Source: Catellatospora vulcania
GTDB taxonomy: Bacteria; Actinomycetota; Actinomycetes; Mycobacteriales; Micromonosporaceae
DNA length: 64,000 nucleotides
Assembly: GCF_009720385.1 (NCBI RefSeq)
Contig: NZ_ML769305.1
Location: 1 to 64,000, forward strand
Reading direction: 5' to 3'
Made by a program: the position numbers and the translations under genes. The notes beneath the pieces are model-generated. The model saw only the letters and a list, made by a program, of their open reading frames with translations, had not been told where the DNA came from and made no database searches. How positions within the stretch are numbered: the stretch's first letter is position 1; the number at the start of each line of letters is the position of its first letter. This document shows positions 29,025 through 39,547 of the stretch, in pieces.

Positions 29025-29623
29025 TTCGCTCCCCGCTGCGCTGCGACCAGCTTCTCGACGTACTTGGCGATCACATCGACCTCCAGGTTCACCAGCGCGC
29101 CGGGCTGCTTGCGGCCGAGCGTGGTGAGCTCCAGCGTGGTCGGGATCAGGCTCACCGTGAAGGACTCGTCGTCGACCGCGACCACGGTCAGCGAGATGCC
29201 GTCCACGGTGATCGACCCCTTCTCCACGATGTACCGGGACATGCCCTCCGGGAGCAGGATCCGGACATCTTCCCAGCCCCCGCCGGGGTTCTTCGAGGCG
29301 ATCGTGCCCACGCCGTCCACGTGGCCCTGCACGATGTGCCCGCCCAGGCGGGTCGCCGCGGTGACCGCGCGCTCCAGGTTCACCCGCTCGCCGGGGGCGA
29401 TGGAACCGAGCGAACTGCGGTCGAACGTCTCCTTCATGACCTCGGTCTCGAAGGTGTCGCCCGCGGTGGAGATGACGGTCAGGCAGACGCCGTTGACCGC
29501 GATCGAGTCCCCGTGCTTGGCGTCGGTGACTACCAGCGGGCCGCGTACGGTGACCTTGGCCCCGTCGCCCTCCCAGGCCAGGCTCACGACCTCGCCGAGC
29601 TCTTCCACGATGCCGGTGAACAC
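29021..29623 (-). CDS. ribE: Riboflavin synthase alpha chain
   Basis: Dismutates two lumazines into riboflavin. 200 aa made of two lumazine-binding repeats: [10 protein letters not shown] start and NGVCLTV (~44-50), then [12 protein letters not shown] (~94-105) and DGISLTVV (~140-147). Trimeric in known cases. Lies 40 bp after ribD. Confidence 0.97.
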   Translation of the reverse strand: MFTGIVEELGEVVSLAWEGDGAKVTVRGPLVVTDAKHGDSIAVNGVCLTVISTAGDTFETEVMKETFDRSSLGSIAPGERVNLERAVTAATRLGGHIVQGHVDGVGTIASKNPGGGWEDVRILLPEGMSRYIVEKGSITVDGISLTVVAVDDESFTVSLIPTTLELTTLGRKQPGALVNLEVDVIAKYVEKLVAAQRGAK

Positions 29624-29663
29624 TCGTTCCTCCTCGCGTGCCGGCGACTGGCGTCCGGCCGTG

Positions 29664-30752
29664 TCACAAAGTGCCGCTGTCCGCGCTCGCGCGCGGACGG
29701 GCGGTCAGGCGCAGATCCGGCCCGACACGGTCAACATCTAGCACCTCGAGGTCGATGGCGTCCGTGATGGTTGTCACCCCCGCGCCGACGAGCGCGGCCG
29801 GACCGTCACCGAGCAGCTTCGGCGCGACGTACGAGACGATCAGGTCGACGAGGCCCGCGGCCAGGAACGCTCCGGCCAACCGGGGGCCGCCTTCGAGCAG
29901 CACGCTGCGGATGCCGCGGTGGTGAAGTTCACTGAGCACAGCCCGCAGGTCCACCCGGCCCTCGGCGTCGCCGCCGAGCAGGGCGGTGGTGGCGATCAGC
30001 GTCGGGGCGGCGCCGTCGCGGACCCGGGCGCCGGTGGGCGTACGCCCGTGCGAGTCGATCACCACGCGCAGCGGCTGCCGGATGGCCAGGCTGCCGGTGC
30101 GCAGGTCACGGGTGGTCAGCCGGGGGTCGTCGGCGAGCACGGTGCCGACGCCGACCATGATCGCGTCGACGGTGCCGCGCAGCCGGTGCACGTCCATGCG
30201 GGCGGCCTCGGAGGTGATCCACATGCTGGTGCCGTCGGCCGCCGCGGAGCGCCCGTCGAGGGTGGAGGCGGTCTTCCAGATCACGTAGGGCCGTCCCCGG
30301 CGCACCGAGGTGAGCCAGGCGATGTTGCCCTCCTCCGCCTCGGCGGTGCGTACCCCCGTCAGGACCTCGACGCCCGCGTCGCGCAGGGTCGCCTCGCCGC
30401 CGGCGGCCAGCGGGTTCGGGTCGTCCACCGCGATCACGACGCGGGACACGCCCGCGCGGATCAGCGCCTGGACGCACGGGCCGGTGCGGCCGGTGTGGTT
30501 GCAGGGCTCCAGGGTGACCACCGCGGTGCCGCCGCGGGCCTTCTCGCCCGCCTGGGCCAGCGCCACGATCTCGGCGTGCGGGCCGCCCGCGTACGCGTGG
30601 AAGCCCTCGCCGACGACGTGCCCGGCGGAGTCCAGCAGCACGCAGCCCACGACGGGGTTCGGGCTGGTGGTGCCCAGTCCGCGCGCGGCGAGCTCGATCG
30701 CCCGAGCCATGGCCTTGTCTTCGGCCGGGCTGACCGTGGGTAGTTGCCCCAT
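29664..30752 (-). CDS. ribD: Bifunctional riboflavin deaminase/reductase
   Basis: Deaminates and reduces the GTP-derived pyrimidine. 362 aa. Deaminase half has the zinc motif HAE (~59-61) and PCNHTGRTGPC (~82-92); the reductase half begins PYVIWKTASTLDGRSAA (~155-171) and ends near LLEGGPRLAGAFL. First gene of ribD-E-BA-H. The 134-bp upstream gap lacks an FMN riboswitch signature, so control by FMN at this level is not evident. Confidence 0.97.
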   Translation of the reverse strand: MGQLPTVSPAEDKAMARAIELAARGLGTTSPNPVVGCVLLDSAGHVVGEGFHAYAGGPHAEIVALAQAGEKARGGTAVVTLEPCNHTGRTGPCVQALIRAGVSRVVIAVDDPNPLAAGGEATLRDAGVEVLTGVRTAEAEEGNIAWLTSVRRGRPYVIWKTASTLDGRSAAADGTSMWITSEAARMDVHRLRGTVDAIMVGVGTVLADDPRLTTRDLRTGSLAIRQPLRVVIDSHGRTPTGARVRDGAAPTLIATTALLGGDAEGRVDLRAVLSELHHRGIRSVLLEGGPRLAGAFLAAGLVDLIVSYVAPKLLGDGPAALVGAGVTTITDAIDLEVLDVDRVGPDLRLTARPRASADSGTL

Positions 30753-30886
30753 CCGCTCGAACCTCCCTGCGGTGTTTTGCTCGCCTGCTCACGCAGCCTT
30801 GATCGGCGTCTGCCTCCGCCGCGCTGCGAAGGACGCCCAGGTCCTGCTCCGGCAGGCGACGTGTGCCTGACCGGCACGCCAGTGTG

Positions 30887-31963
30887 TCACGCGTGCGGGC
30901 CGGTTTCGGCGGCGGTGTCGCTCTCTGTGACGCGCTGCTGGGGCAGCACCGCCGCGGGGTCCGCGGCGGGCCGGCGCTGGGGCAGCGGCGCGGAGGGGTC
31001 GGGCGGGTGGTCCGAGCGCTGGTCGAGGGCGACGAAATTGCCCTTGTACTTCTTCGCCGACATCTTCATCTCGGACGCGACCGCGACGACCTCGCCGGGG
31101 TGGCTGAACGCGCGGCTGGTCGACACGGCGACCCCGATGGACAGCGTCACCAGGTTGACCTCGAACACGATGCCGCGCCGGTCGACGACCTCCAGGTAGC
31201 CGCGCGAGGAGTCGATCGGGTCGTAGAGCGCGTCCGAGGCCCGCTGGAAGTCGTAGATGGCGTAGCTGGTGATCTCCTGCACCTGTGACGGGTGGCAGAC
31301 CACCACGAAGTCGTCGCCGCCCACGTGGCCCAGGAACGCCGGGGGCAGGCCCACCGACACCGTGGCCCGGCGCATGGACCGGGCCAGCGCGCTGATGAAC
31401 TGGTCGCCGCGGCCGAAACCGTACACGTCGTTGACGCTCTTGAACCGGTCGATGTCGACATAGCAGACGGCGTAGTCGTCGCCCGCCTTCAGCCGGTCGG
31501 CGATCTCGCGCAGGATGCGGGTGTTGCCGGCCAGCCCGGTCAGCGGGGAGACCTCCCGCGCCTCCTGGTTGCGCCGCAGCGCAGCGCGCACCCGGGCGAT
31601 CAGCTCCGAGGTGTCGAACGGCTTGACGATGTAGTCGTCCGCGCCCGCGGCCAGCCCCGCCACCTTGTCGGAGGTGAGCGCCTTGGCGGTGAGCACGATG
31701 ATGGGCAGCGCGGTGACCATCGGGTCGGCGCGCAGCCGCCGGGTCAGCTCCAGGCCGTCCATCTCGGGCATCATCAGGTCGACCAGGGCCAGGTCGGGAC
31801 GGCGGTGCTCCAGCAGCGCCAGCGCCTCCGGGCCGCTGTGGGCTGTCATCACGTCGAACCCGTGCAGGCGCAGGTTGACCTCGACCACGCGTACGATGTC
31901 CGGGTCGTCGTCGACGACCAGGATCACCTCGGCCTGACCGGCTGCCTGCGGCTCGATGGTCAA
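30887..31963 (-). CDS. Response regulator with degenerate GGDEF domain
   Basis: 358 aa. REC domain ~13-128: acidic pocket VDDDPD, phosphoacceptor Asp62 in [12 protein letters not shown], Lys114 in IVKPF. A GGDEF-type domain follows (~137-310) with [15 protein letters not shown] (168-182), but the signature is GGDDF (215-219), and no RxxD inhibitory site precedes it. It could be a weak or inactive diguanylate cyclase, or a GTP/c-di-GMP sensor. A Pro-rich tail of ~40 residues follows. Its ATG overlaps the rpe stop (ATGA). No histidine kinase is adjacent, so it is an orphan regulator. Confidence 0.9.
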   Translation of the reverse strand: MTIEPQAAGQAEVILVVDDDPDIVRVVEVNLRLHGFDVMTAHSGPEALALLEHRRPDLALVDLMMPEMDGLELTRRLRADPMVTALPIIVLTAKALTSDKVAGLAAGADDYIVKPFDTSELIARVRAALRRNQEAREVSPLTGLAGNTRILREIADRLKAGDDYAVCYVDIDRFKSVNDVYGFGRGDQFISALARSMRRATVSVGLPPAFLGHVGGDDFVVVCHPSQVQEITSYAIYDFQRASDALYDPIDSSRGYLEVVDRRGIVFEVNLVTLSIGVAVSTSRAFSHPGEVVAVASEMKMSAKKYKGNFVALDQRSDHPPDPSAPLPQRRPAADPAAVLPQQRVTESDTAAETGPHA

Positions 31964-32667
31964 ACTGTCGCGCCCCCACTGTCCGATGTGGTCTGACGAA
32001 CGCGGGACGCCTCCGCCAGAGCACGCAGTTTACGACAGGCTTGCGCGGGATCGTCGGCTCCGTACACCGCTGTTCCGGCGACGAACGCGTCCGCGCCCGC
32101 CAGCGCCGCGGCCTCGATGGTGTCCGCGGCGATGCCGCCGTCGACCTCGATGCGGATGTCCAGGTGGCCGGCGTTGACGTGGCTGCGGGCGGTGCGCACC
32201 TTGTCCAGCATCTCGGGCATGAAGGCCTGGCCGCCGAAGCCCGCCTTGATGGTCATCACCAGGATCGTGTCGAAGTGCGGCAGCAGTTCCAGGTACGGCT
32301 CGATCGGGGTGTCGCGGTCCACCGCCAGCCCGGCCCGGGTCCCGGCCGCGCGCAGATCCTTCGCCAGCGCCACCGGGTCGGCGCAGGCCTCCGCGTGGAA
32401 CGTCACGTTGTACGCGCCGAGCTGCGCGTACGCCGGGGCCCAGCGTTTCGGGTCCTCGATCATCAGATGGCAGTCGAAGGGGATCGCAGTGGTCCGGCGC
32501 AGGCTCTCCACCACGGGCGGGCCGATGGTCAGGTTCGGCACGAAGTGGTTGTCCATCACGTCGACGTGCAACCAGTCCGCCGCGCCCTCCACCGCTCGCG
32601 CCTCGGCGGCGAGGTTCGCGAAGTCCGCGGCGAGGATGCTGGGGGCGATGATGATGTCGGGCGTCAC
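31960..32667 (-). CDS. rpe: Ribulose-phosphate 3-epimerase
   Basis: Interconverts ribulose and xylulose 5-phosphates; metal-dependent TIM barrel. 235 aa. [17 protein letters not shown] start, [17 protein letters not shown] (~33-49) and [18 protein letters not shown] (~136-153) with catalytic Asp and metal ligands. A short tail ([12 protein letters not shown]) extends past the usual end, perhaps because of the overlap with the next gene. GTG start. It supplies ribulose 5-phosphate for RibBA just downstream. Confidence 0.96.
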   Translation of the reverse strand: MTPDIIIAPSILAADFANLAAEARAVEGAADWLHVDVMDNHFVPNLTIGPPVVESLRRTTAIPFDCHLMIEDPKRWAPAYAQLGAYNVTFHAEACADPVALAKDLRAAGTRAGLAVDRDTPIEPYLELLPHFDTILVMTIKAGFGGQAFMPEMLDKVRTARSHVNAGHLDIRIEVDGGIAADTIEAAALAGADAFVAGTAVYGADDPAQACRKLRALAEASRVRQTTSDSGGATV

Positions 32668-32711
32668 ACGATCAGCTTACGGAGCGTGAACCGGGATTCG
32701 CCCGCCGCGTC

Positions 32712-32740
32712 CCCCTCCCGCCGTCACACGACGGGAGGGG
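32712..32740 (-). terminator. Hairpin downstream of rsmB
   Basis: A strong stem CCCCTCCCG/CGGGAGGGG with CGT/ACG closing a small loop, about 100 nt past the rsmB stop and 45 nt before the rpe start. No U-tract. It probably ends the def-fmt-rsmB transcript. The rest of 32668-32843 shows no gene. Confidence 0.5.
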
Positions 32741-32843
32741 CTTGTCGGTCGTTCGGCTGTTGCGGCGGCGGACTCTGCGCCCTTTGCCGCCGAGCACGTC
32801 CGGGCGCAGCGTCCCGGCCGCGAGCAAGCCGAGGCCGGCGGGC

Positions 32844-34301
32844 TCAGGCCTTGCGGCGCAGCAGGGCCAGGAACATCGCGTCGGTGCCGTGCCGGTGCGG
32901 CCACAGCTGCACCGTCGGCCCATCGCCGAGACCGGGCATACCGGCCGGCAGCGACTGCCGGGCGTCGACGAACTCGACGTCCAATCCGGACCGGCGCACC
33001 GCCTCGGTGACGCTGACCTGGGTCTCGACCAGGTGCGGCGAGCAGGTCACATACGCCACCAGCCCGCCTGGGCGCACCGCGCGCAGCGCCGCGGTGATCA
33101 GCTCGCGCTGCAGCTTGGTCAGCGGCGGCAGATCCGACGGCTGGCGCCGCCAGCGCGACTCCGGACGCCGCCGCAGCGAGCCCAGGCCGGTGCACGGCGC
33201 GTCGACGAGCACCCGATCGAAGCCGCCCTCGGGCAGGTCACGATCGGAGCCGACGCTGCGCCCGTCGGTGCAGACGACGGTCGCGGGCAGGCCGCGCACC
33301 GCGTTGGCGACCATCTTCGCCCGGTGCTCGGTCACCTCGACCGCGGTCAGGTGCGCGCCGCGCTGCGCGGCCACCGCCGCCAGCAGGCCCGCCTTGCCGC
33401 CCGGCCCTGCGCACAGGTCCAGCCAGCGCTCGTCCTGACCATCGAGCGGGGCGTCGAGCAGCGCGCTGGCGACCAGCTGGCTGCCCTCGTCCTGCACGTG
33501 CGCCCGACCGGTCTTGATCTCGACCAGCTCGCCCGGCGAGCCGCCGCCGAGGTAGACCGCGTACGGGGAGAACGCGCCGGGCTGGCCGCCGACGGCGTCG
33601 GCGAGCTCGATCGCGTCGGACCGGCCGGGCCGGGCGCACAGGTGCACCTCGGGCCGGTCGTTGTCCGCGCCGAGCAGCTGGGCGGTCTCGGCGAGGTCGC
33701 CGCCGAGCGCCTCCCGGAACGCCCGCACGATCCACTCCGGATGGTTCTCGACGACCGCGAGGTGGCCGACCGGGTCGTCCTGCTCGGACGGCGCCACCAC
33801 GGCCAGCCAGGCGTCCAGGTCGCGCTCGGCGATCCGGCGCATGACCGCGTTGGCGAAGCCGGCCGCGCCCGGCGCGACGGAGTGCACCAGGTCGACCGTG
33901 GAGGCCACCGCGGCGTGCGAGGGCACCCGGGTGTGCAGCACCTGGTACGCCCCCAGGCGCAGCGCGTCACGGGCCGGCGGGTCGATACGCGAGATGTCGC
34001 GGTCCGCCGCCGATGCGATGATCATGTCGAGGGTGCCCCGGGCGCGCAGCGTGCCGTAGGTCAGCTCGGTGGCGAACGCCGCGTCGCGGCCGAACAGGCC
34101 CGCCTCGCGCAGCAGCCCCGGCAGCACCAGGTTCGCGTACGCGTCGTCGCGGTGGACCGCCAGCAGCGCCTGGTACGCCGCCATCCGGGACGGGTCGTGC
34201 GCGGGCCGCCCGGCCCGTGGACCGCGCCCGCCCCGGGCGTCGCGGTCGTGCTGGCGCGGCTTGGCCGCACCGGAGCTGCTGCCCCCGCGGAACGATGTCA
34301 C
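32844..34301 (-). CDS. rsmB: 16S rRNA m5C967 methyltransferase (RsmB/Sun family)
   Basis: 485 aa. A basic Gly/Arg-rich N-terminus (~1-38) leads to a NusB-like RNA-binding domain (~39-170, [20 protein letters not shown]) and the SAM-binding domain with [16 protein letters not shown] (~280-295). The catalytic Cys is in [15 protein letters not shown], a second in YVTCSPH. Target assigned by family. The start overlaps the fmt stop. Confidence 0.95.
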   Translation of the reverse strand: MTSFRGGSSSGAAKPRQHDRDARGGRGPRAGRPAHDPSRMAAYQALLAVHRDDAYANLVLPGLLREAGLFGRDAAFATELTYGTLRARGTLDMIIASAADRDISRIDPPARDALRLGAYQVLHTRVPSHAAVASTVDLVHSVAPGAAGFANAVMRRIAERDLDAWLAVVAPSEQDDPVGHLAVVENHPEWIVRAFREALGGDLAETAQLLGADNDRPEVHLCARPGRSDAIELADAVGGQPGAFSPYAVYLGGGSPGELVEIKTGRAHVQDEGSQLVASALLDAPLDGQDERWLDLCAGPGGKAGLLAAVAAQRGAHLTAVEVTEHRAKMVANAVRGLPATVVCTDGRSVGSDRDLPEGGFDRVLVDAPCTGLGSLRRRPESRWRRQPSDLPPLTKLQRELITAALRAVRPGGLVAYVTCSPHLVETQVSVTEAVRRSGLDVEFVDARQSLPAGMPGLGDGPTVQLWPHRHGTDAMFLALLRRKA

Positions 34302-35224
34302 TGGAAGCTGTCCTCACCCTCGACGCGGACCCCACGGGCCCAGTCCACCGCCGACATGGGCTTCTTGCCCGCGGCACGTACCTCGCCCAGCTCGACGGGG
34401 CCGGTGGCGGTGCCGACCAGCACCCTGCGCTTCTCCACCAGCATTTCGCCGGGCTTGAGCGCGGGCCCGTCGGCCACCGGCAGCACCGGGCCGAGCTTGA
34501 CCCGCTCACCGCGGAACGTCGTCCACGCGCCGGGGCCGGGCGTGGTGGCACGCACCCGCCGGTCCACCGCGAACGCGGGCTCTGCCCAGCGCACCTCGGC
34601 GTCCTCGACGGTGATCTTCGGAGCCAGGGTGACGCCGTCGGCCGGCTGCGCCACGGCGCGCGCCCCGCCCGCGCCGATCGCGTCCAGCACCGTGACCAGT
34701 AGTCCAGCCCCGTCCACGGCGAGCCGCTCCAGCAGGTCGCCGGAGGTGTCGCGGGGGCGGATCGTCTCGGTCAGAGTGCCGAACACCGGCCCGGTGTCCA
34801 GGCCCGCCTCCAGCTGGAACACCGAAGCGCCGGTGAACTCGTCGCCGTGCCAGACCGAGTGCTGCACCGGGGCCGCGCCGCGCCATGCGGGCAGCAGCGA
34901 GAAGTGCAGGTTCACCCAGCCGTGTACGGGGATCTCCAGCGCGACCGGCGGCACCAGCGCGCCGTACGCGACGACGGGCACGCAGTCGGGGGCCAGCTCA
35001 CGCAGCCGGTCCAGGAACTCGGGCTCACGCGGCCGGGCCGGGGTGAGCACCTCGATGCCGCGCTCGTCGGCCCAGGCGGCCACGTGCGAGCGCACCATGC
35101 GCCGCCCGCGGCCCGAGGGCGCGTCGGGGCGGGTGACCACGGCCAGCAGCTCGTGGCCGGATTTCTCGATGGCGTCCAGGGAGGGCAGCGCCACCTCGGG
35201 CGTGCCGGCGAATACCAGGCGCAC
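34298..35224 (-). CDS. fmt: Methionyl-tRNA formyltransferase
   Basis: Formylates initiator Met-tRNA using 10-formyl-THF. 308 aa. [16 protein letters not shown] start; folate signature [15 protein letters not shown] (~107-121) with catalytic Asn/His region upstream; C-terminal tRNA-binding OB domain from ~210. GTG start, 5 bp after the def stop: formylation and deformylation genes are paired. Confidence 0.97.
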   Translation of the reverse strand: MRLVFAGTPEVALPSLDAIEKSGHELLAVVTRPDAPSGRGRRMVRSHVAAWADERGIEVLTPARPREPEFLDRLRELAPDCVPVVAYGALVPPVALEIPVHGWVNLHFSLLPAWRGAAPVQHSVWHGDEFTGASVFQLEAGLDTGPVFGTLTETIRPRDTSGDLLERLAVDGAGLLVTVLDAIGAGGARAVAQPADGVTLAPKITVEDAEVRWAEPAFAVDRRVRATTPGPGAWTTFRGERVKLGPVLPVADGPALKPGEMLVEKRRVLVGTATGPVELGEVRAAGKKPMSAVDWARGVRVEGEDSFQ

Positions 35225-35229
35225 GGGGA

Positions 35230-35787
35230 CTACCTCCCCAGGCCGAACGGGCTCGGCGCGGCGTGCGGGGACACCTTCACCACGGTCCGGGTCGGGTCGT
35301 ACCAGTCGGCGCGGCGGATGTCGCGCAGCGCGGTCTTACGCGAGGCCATGTCGAGGCGGTCGATGAAGATGACGCCGTCGAGGTGGTCGGTCTCGTGCTG
35401 GATGCACCGCGACATCAGCCCGGTGCCGACGATCTGCAGCGCGTCGCCGGTCTCGTTGAAGCCCTTGGCGATGACGTTCTTGCGGCGCTTGGTGTCGTAG
35501 TACAGCCCCGGCACGGACAGGCAGCCCTCGTCGCCGTCCATCTCCTCCTCGTCGGGGAAGTGCAGCACCGGGTTGATCAGGTGGCCGACGACGTCGTCCA
35601 CGTCGAAGCTGAACACCCGCAGCCCGACGCCGATCTGCGGCGCGGCCAGTCCCACACCTCCGGCATCGCGCATGGTCTCGGTCAGGTCGCGCACGAGCCC
35701 GCGCAGTTCCTTGTCGAAGGTGACCACCTCGTCGGCGGCGGTGCGCAGCACCGGATCCCCGAAAAGACGGATGGGCTGGACGGTCAC
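35230..35787 (-). CDS. def: Peptide deformylase
   Basis: Metalloenzyme removing the N-formyl group from new proteins. 185 aa. All three motifs present: [10 protein letters not shown] (~44-53), EGCLS (~87-91, Cys ligand) and QHETDHLDG (~130-138, two His ligands and catalytic Glu). GTG 35787 has AGGAGA upstream. A C-terminal tail of ~25 residues is extra. First gene of def-fmt-rsmB. Confidence 0.97.
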   Translation of the reverse strand: MTVQPIRLFGDPVLRTAADEVVTFDKELRGLVRDLTETMRDAGGVGLAAPQIGVGLRVFSFDVDDVVGHLINPVLHFPDEEEMDGDEGCLSVPGLYYDTKRRKNVIAKGFNETGDALQIVGTGLMSRCIQHETDHLDGVIFIDRLDMASRKTALRDIRRADWYDPTRTVVKVSPHAAPSPFGLGR

Positions 35788-35926
35788 AGGGGTCGTCTCC
35801 TAGGCAGTCGCACGAAGGGCAGTGCTGATCAGTCTACGGAGTGCCCCGTGCCCGCCTGCACGATCGGTCGCGCGGCGAGACCTTTGTCCTGTTGGCGACG
35901 GTCCGGCTGGGTCACCGTGGAAGCAT

Positions 35927-35987
35927 GATCGCTGTTTCGTGTCACCAGGCGAGGTCCCACCGCACTTTGTGGCACGAAACGGCGATC
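35927..35987. repeat. Palindrome H with GATCG/CGATC ends
   Basis: 19-bp arms (35927-35945, 35969-35987) with two mismatches around GTTTCGTG and a 23-nt centre; outer bases give AAGCATGATC and GATCTTC. It lies in the 271-bp gap between priA and def, about 70 nt past the priA stop. The remaining part of the gap holds the presumed def promoter. Confidence 0.75.
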
Positions 35988-36058
35988 TTCGCCCGCAGGC
36001 GACGGGACGGCGGCGGGCGAGGCCGGGCGCGGCGGCGGTCGAGGCCGGGTGGCCGGGG

Positions 36059-38023
36059 TCAGAGTTCGTGGGGGTCCAGTTGGATGCGGACGGGGTGGGC
36101 TGCCTTGCGGAGGCTGCGTACGCCCGCCGCGTCGTGCAGGGCCTTGGCCAGGGCGAGGCCGGCGGCACGGCCGGTGCGCAGCAGCATCCGCTCCTCGTCC
36201 TCGCCGACCGGCAGCGGGCCCAGCACCTGCACGCCGTCGGGCAGCTTGACCAGGTCCAGCAGCTCGTTCACGGCGTCGGCCTGGCCGGTCAGCGTGGCCA
36301 TCCGGGCCGCCGGTGGGAAGCCCAGCTCGCGGCGCTCCCCCAGCTCCCGCTCGGCCAGCCAGGCCGGGTCCCAGCGCACCAGCGCCTGCACGATGGCCAA
36401 GCCGGTGTCCGCCACCACGACCACCTTGCCGCCCCGCCCGGCCGGGCGGGCCAGCGCGGCGGCGTTGAACCAGCGCCGGGCCGCCTCCTCGGTGGCCCGC
36501 AGATCGGCCCGGGTCAGCAGCGCCCAGGCGTCCAGCAGCAGCACCGCGCCGTAACCGCCCTCGGCCACCGGCTCCGCGCCCGGCGTGGCCAGCACCAGGG
36601 CAGCCTCCGCGGGCACCGAGGCCAGCACCGCCTCCCGCCCCGAGGTGCGCACCGGCACACCGGGCAGGGCCCGGCCCAGTTCCTCCGCGGTACGCCGCAC
36701 GCCCGTCACCGCGGCCCGCAGCCGCCGCCCGCCGCACGCCGGGCATGTCCACCCCGCGGCGGGCCGGGCACACCACCGGCACGTGGCGACGCCCTGCGCG
36801 CTGCCCAGCGCCAGCGGACCCGCGCAGTGCGCGCAGCGGGCCCGCTCGCGGCACTCCTGGCAGGAAACCGCGGGCACGTACCCCCGCCGGGGCACCTGCA
36901 CCAGCACCGGCGCACCGGCGGCCAGCGCGTCCCGGGCCGCCAGCCAGGCCGCACTGGGCAGCCGGGCCGACGCGGCCGCCGGGTCCCGGGCCAGCTGATT
37001 TTCGTCGGCGGGCTGCACCACCGGCGCGTACCGGCGCAACTCGTCCCGGTTGGCGGCGATCTCCTTCGCCCAGCCCGTAGCCAGCAGCAGCTGCGCCTCG
37101 GCGGTCCGCGCGAACCCGCCCACCAGCACCGCGGCGTCCTGCTGCTGCGCCCGGGTGAGCAGCACCTGCCGGGCGTGCGGGTACGGCGAGCGCGGCTCGG
37201 CGTGCACGTCGTCCCCGTCGTCCCAGATCGCCACCAGGCCCAGGTCCGCCACCGGGGCGAACCCGGCCGCCCGGGTGCCTACGACGGCCGCGACCTGACC
37301 GCGCCGGGCCCGCAGGAAGCGGCGATAGCGTTCGGTGGGCCCCAGCGCCGCCGCCAGCGCCACGTGCCGGTCCGGTCCCAGCAGGGCGGTCAGGGCGGTG
37401 TCCAGGCGCTCCAGGTCGCGGGCGTCGGCCACGACGACGACCGCGCCCCTGCCCGCGTGCAGGGTCGCGGCGACGGCCTCGGCGATCCGGTCCGGCCACT
37501 GCTCCCCCGGCAGGGCCGACCACACCGCCCGCGGCGCACGCCCCTCGCCCAGCGCCCGCAGGAACGCCTCGCCCGCCGGATAACGCCGCCAGCCCTCGTG
37601 CGGCGGCTCCGGAACCCGGCCCTCGGGGGCGGGCAGGGCCGGTTCGGCTTCGACCTTCGCCTGCCGGGGCGGCACCGCCAGGCGCAGCACGTCGGCGAGG
37701 CCGCCCGCGTACCGGTCGGCGATCTCCCGGGCCGCGCGCAGCACCTGCGGGTCGAGCACCGGTTCGGCCGAGACGACCTTCTCCAGCCAGGACAGCCGTC
37801 CCTCGTGCGCGGTGTCCTCGACCCGGTCCAGCAGCCACCCGTCGACGAGCTGGCCGCTGAAGCGCACCTTCACCCGGGTCCCCGGCCACGCCTTGACGTC
37901 GAGTTCGGCCGGCACCCGGTAGTCGAAGGTCCGGTCCAGGTGCGGCAGCGGCACGTCCACGCACACCCGCGCGACGGGCAGGCGCTCGGCCGGCTCACGA
38001 TCACGTTTCGGGCGCGGAGTCAC
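36059..38023 (-). CDS. priA: PriA-like primosomal protein lacking helicase motifs
   Basis: 654 aa. N-terminal DNA-binding domain (VCVDVPLPHLDRTFDYRVP, ~20-38) and a zinc region with eight Cys (CQECRERARCAHC, then CRWCARPAAGWTCPACGG, ~395-440) identify PriA. The Walker A (GxTGSGKT) is absent; the corresponding segment reads LGEGRAPRAVWSALPGE, and the DEEH box is IWDDGDDVH. This loss is known for actinobacterial PriA, so a structural replication-restart role without helicase activity is expected. Transcribed after metK. Confidence 0.93.
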   Translation of the reverse strand: MTPRPKRDREPAERLPVARVCVDVPLPHLDRTFDYRVPAELDVKAWPGTRVKVRFSGQLVDGWLLDRVEDTAHEGRLSWLEKVVSAEPVLDPQVLRAAREIADRYAGGLADVLRLAVPPRQAKVEAEPALPAPEGRVPEPPHEGWRRYPAGEAFLRALGEGRAPRAVWSALPGEQWPDRIAEAVAATLHAGRGAVVVVADARDLERLDTALTALLGPDRHVALAAALGPTERYRRFLRARRGQVAAVVGTRAAGFAPVADLGLVAIWDDGDDVHAEPRSPYPHARQVLLTRAQQQDAAVLVGGFARTAEAQLLLATGWAKEIAANRDELRRYAPVVQPADENQLARDPAAASARLPSAAWLAARDALAAGAPVLVQVPRRGYVPAVSCQECRERARCAHCAGPLALGSAQGVATCRWCARPAAGWTCPACGGRRLRAAVTGVRRTAEELGRALPGVPVRTSGREAVLASVPAEAALVLATPGAEPVAEGGYGAVLLLDAWALLTRADLRATEEAARRWFNAAALARPAGRGGKVVVVADTGLAIVQALVRWDPAWLAERELGERRELGFPPAARMATLTGQADAVNELLDLVKLPDGVQVLGPLPVGEDEERMLLRTGRAAGLALAKALHDAAGVRSLRKAAHPVRIQLDPHEL

Positions 38024-38100
38024 CAGGAAGTCTTAGCAGACCCCTCCGACTCCCCCCACCCACCCCGCCCCCGCCCTCACCGCCCCACACCCCGCCCGAA

Positions 38101-38165
38101 ATAGACGTTGGCCTATCTGGGTGAGAGTTCGGCGATCGAACTCATCCAGATAGGCCAACGTCTAT
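38101..38165. repeat. Palindromic element A4 (ATAGACG family)
   Basis: 25-bp arms (38101-38125 and 38141-38165) with a single G-U-compatible mismatch, and an inner AGTTCG/CGAACT stem. It lies 59 nt past the metK stop and about 78 bp before the priA start. Confidence 0.9.
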
Positions 38166-38223
38166 GCAAAACGGGGGGCGCGGAACGCCTCAGGGGCGCC
38201 TGCCGCAGGCGGGGCCGAGCAGG

Positions 38224-39414
38224 TCAGCTGACGGCGGACTTGAGGTCGGCGACGCGGTCGGTGCGCTCCCAGGTCAGGTCCGGCAGCTCGCGGCCGAAGT
38301 GGCCGTAGGCGGCGGTCTGCTGGTAGATCGGGCGCAGCAGGTCCAGGTCGCGGATGATCGCGGCGGGACGCAGGTCGAAGACCTCGCCGATCGCGCGCTC
38401 GATGCGCTCGACCGACACCGTCTCGGTGCCGAACGTCTCCACGAACAGGCTCACCGGCTTGGCCTTGCCGATGGCGTACGCCACCTGCACCTCGCAGCGC
38501 TCGGCGAGGCCGGCCGCGACGACGTTCTTGGCCACCCAGCGCATCGCGTACGCCGCCGAGCGGTCGACCTTCGACGGGTCCTTGCCGGAGAACGCGCCGC
38601 CGCCGTGGCGGGCGTAGCCGCCGTACGTGTCGACGATGATCTTGCGGCCGGTGAGGCCGGCGTCGCCCATCGGGCCGCCGATCTCGAAGCGGCCGGTCGG
38701 GTTGACCAGCAGCCGGTAGCCCTCGGTGTCCAGGCCCAGGCCGTCCAGCTCGGGCGCGATCACGTGCTCGCGGACGTCGGGCGTGAGCAGCGACTCCAGC
38801 GAGATGTCGGGCGCGTGCTGCGACGAGACCACGACCGTGTTGAGCCGGACCGGCTTGAAGCCGTCGTACTCGATGGTGACCTGGGTCTTGCCGTCGGGGC
38901 GCAGGTAAGGGATCGCGCCGTCCTTGCGGGCCGCGGTGAGGCGGCGGGCCAGCCGGTGTGCCAGCGCGATGGGCAGCGGCATCAGCTCGGGGGTCTCCGA
39001 GCAGGCGAAGCCGAACATCATGCCCTGGTCGCCCGCGCCCTGCGCGTCGAGGCTGTCGGCGCCCTCGCCGGAGCGCTGCTCCAGCGCGCTGTCGACGCCC
39101 TGGGCGATGTCGGGCGACTGCGAGCCGATCGACACGCTCACGCCGCAGGACGCGCCGTCGAAGCCCTTCTTGGAGGAGTCGTAGCCGATGCCCAGGATCG
39201 TGTCGCGCACGATGGTCGGGATGTCGGCGTACGCCTGGGTGGTGACCTCTCCGGCGACGTGCACCTGGCCGGTGGTGATCAGCGTCTCGACGGCGACGCG
39301 GCTGCGCGGGTCCCGGGCGAGCAGCGCGTCCAGGATGCCGTCGCTGATCTGGTCAGCGATCTTGTCCGGGTGACCCTCGGTGACCGACTCCGAGGTGAAC
39401 AGGCGACGTGCCAC
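38224..39414 (-). CDS. metK: S-adenosylmethionine synthetase
   Basis: Makes SAM from methionine and ATP. 396 aa. [18 protein letters not shown] (~8-25), [13 protein letters not shown] (~122-134, ATP/Met site) and [16 protein letters not shown] (~265-280, P-loop-like). GTG 39414 has GGAGAA upstream; frame further upstream is not homologous. SAM is the amino donor for BioA encoded upstream in the pyr operon. No SAM riboswitch pattern seen. Confidence 0.97.
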   Translation of the reverse strand: MARRLFTSESVTEGHPDKIADQISDGILDALLARDPRSRVAVETLITTGQVHVAGEVTTQAYADIPTIVRDTILGIGYDSSKKGFDGASCGVSVSIGSQSPDIAQGVDSALEQRSGEGADSLDAQGAGDQGMMFGFACSETPELMPLPIALAHRLARRLTAARKDGAIPYLRPDGKTQVTIEYDGFKPVRLNTVVVSSQHAPDISLESLLTPDVREHVIAPELDGLGLDTEGYRLLVNPTGRFEIGGPMGDAGLTGRKIIVDTYGGYARHGGGAFSGKDPSKVDRSAAYAMRWVAKNVVAAGLAERCEVQVAYAIGKAKPVSLFVETFGTETVSVERIERAIGEVFDLRPAAIIRDLDLLRPIYQQTAAYGHFGRELPDLTWERTDRVADLKSAVS

Positions 39415-39547
39415 TCGATTTCTCCAATACAGCGCTTGATGACGATGGATGGACCGTAAGGCCATCGGCGTCCTGGCGAAAGTCTAGTTCCCTACAGCGC
39501 CGCACGGGCGCAAGCCCTGCCCGAGAGTCCGCAGGACGGGACGGTGA

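Noticed and set aside
30753..30886. FMN riboswitch upstream of ribD
   Set aside because: The conserved GGGGTGAAATTCCCCACCGG-type core is absent on the transcribed strand.
35822..38104. 760-residue plus-strand frame opposite priA
   Set aside because: Shadow of priA codon bias; composition is not protein-like.
39415..39547. SAM riboswitch before metK
   Set aside because: No SAM-I or SAM-II consensus; only a short leader is present.
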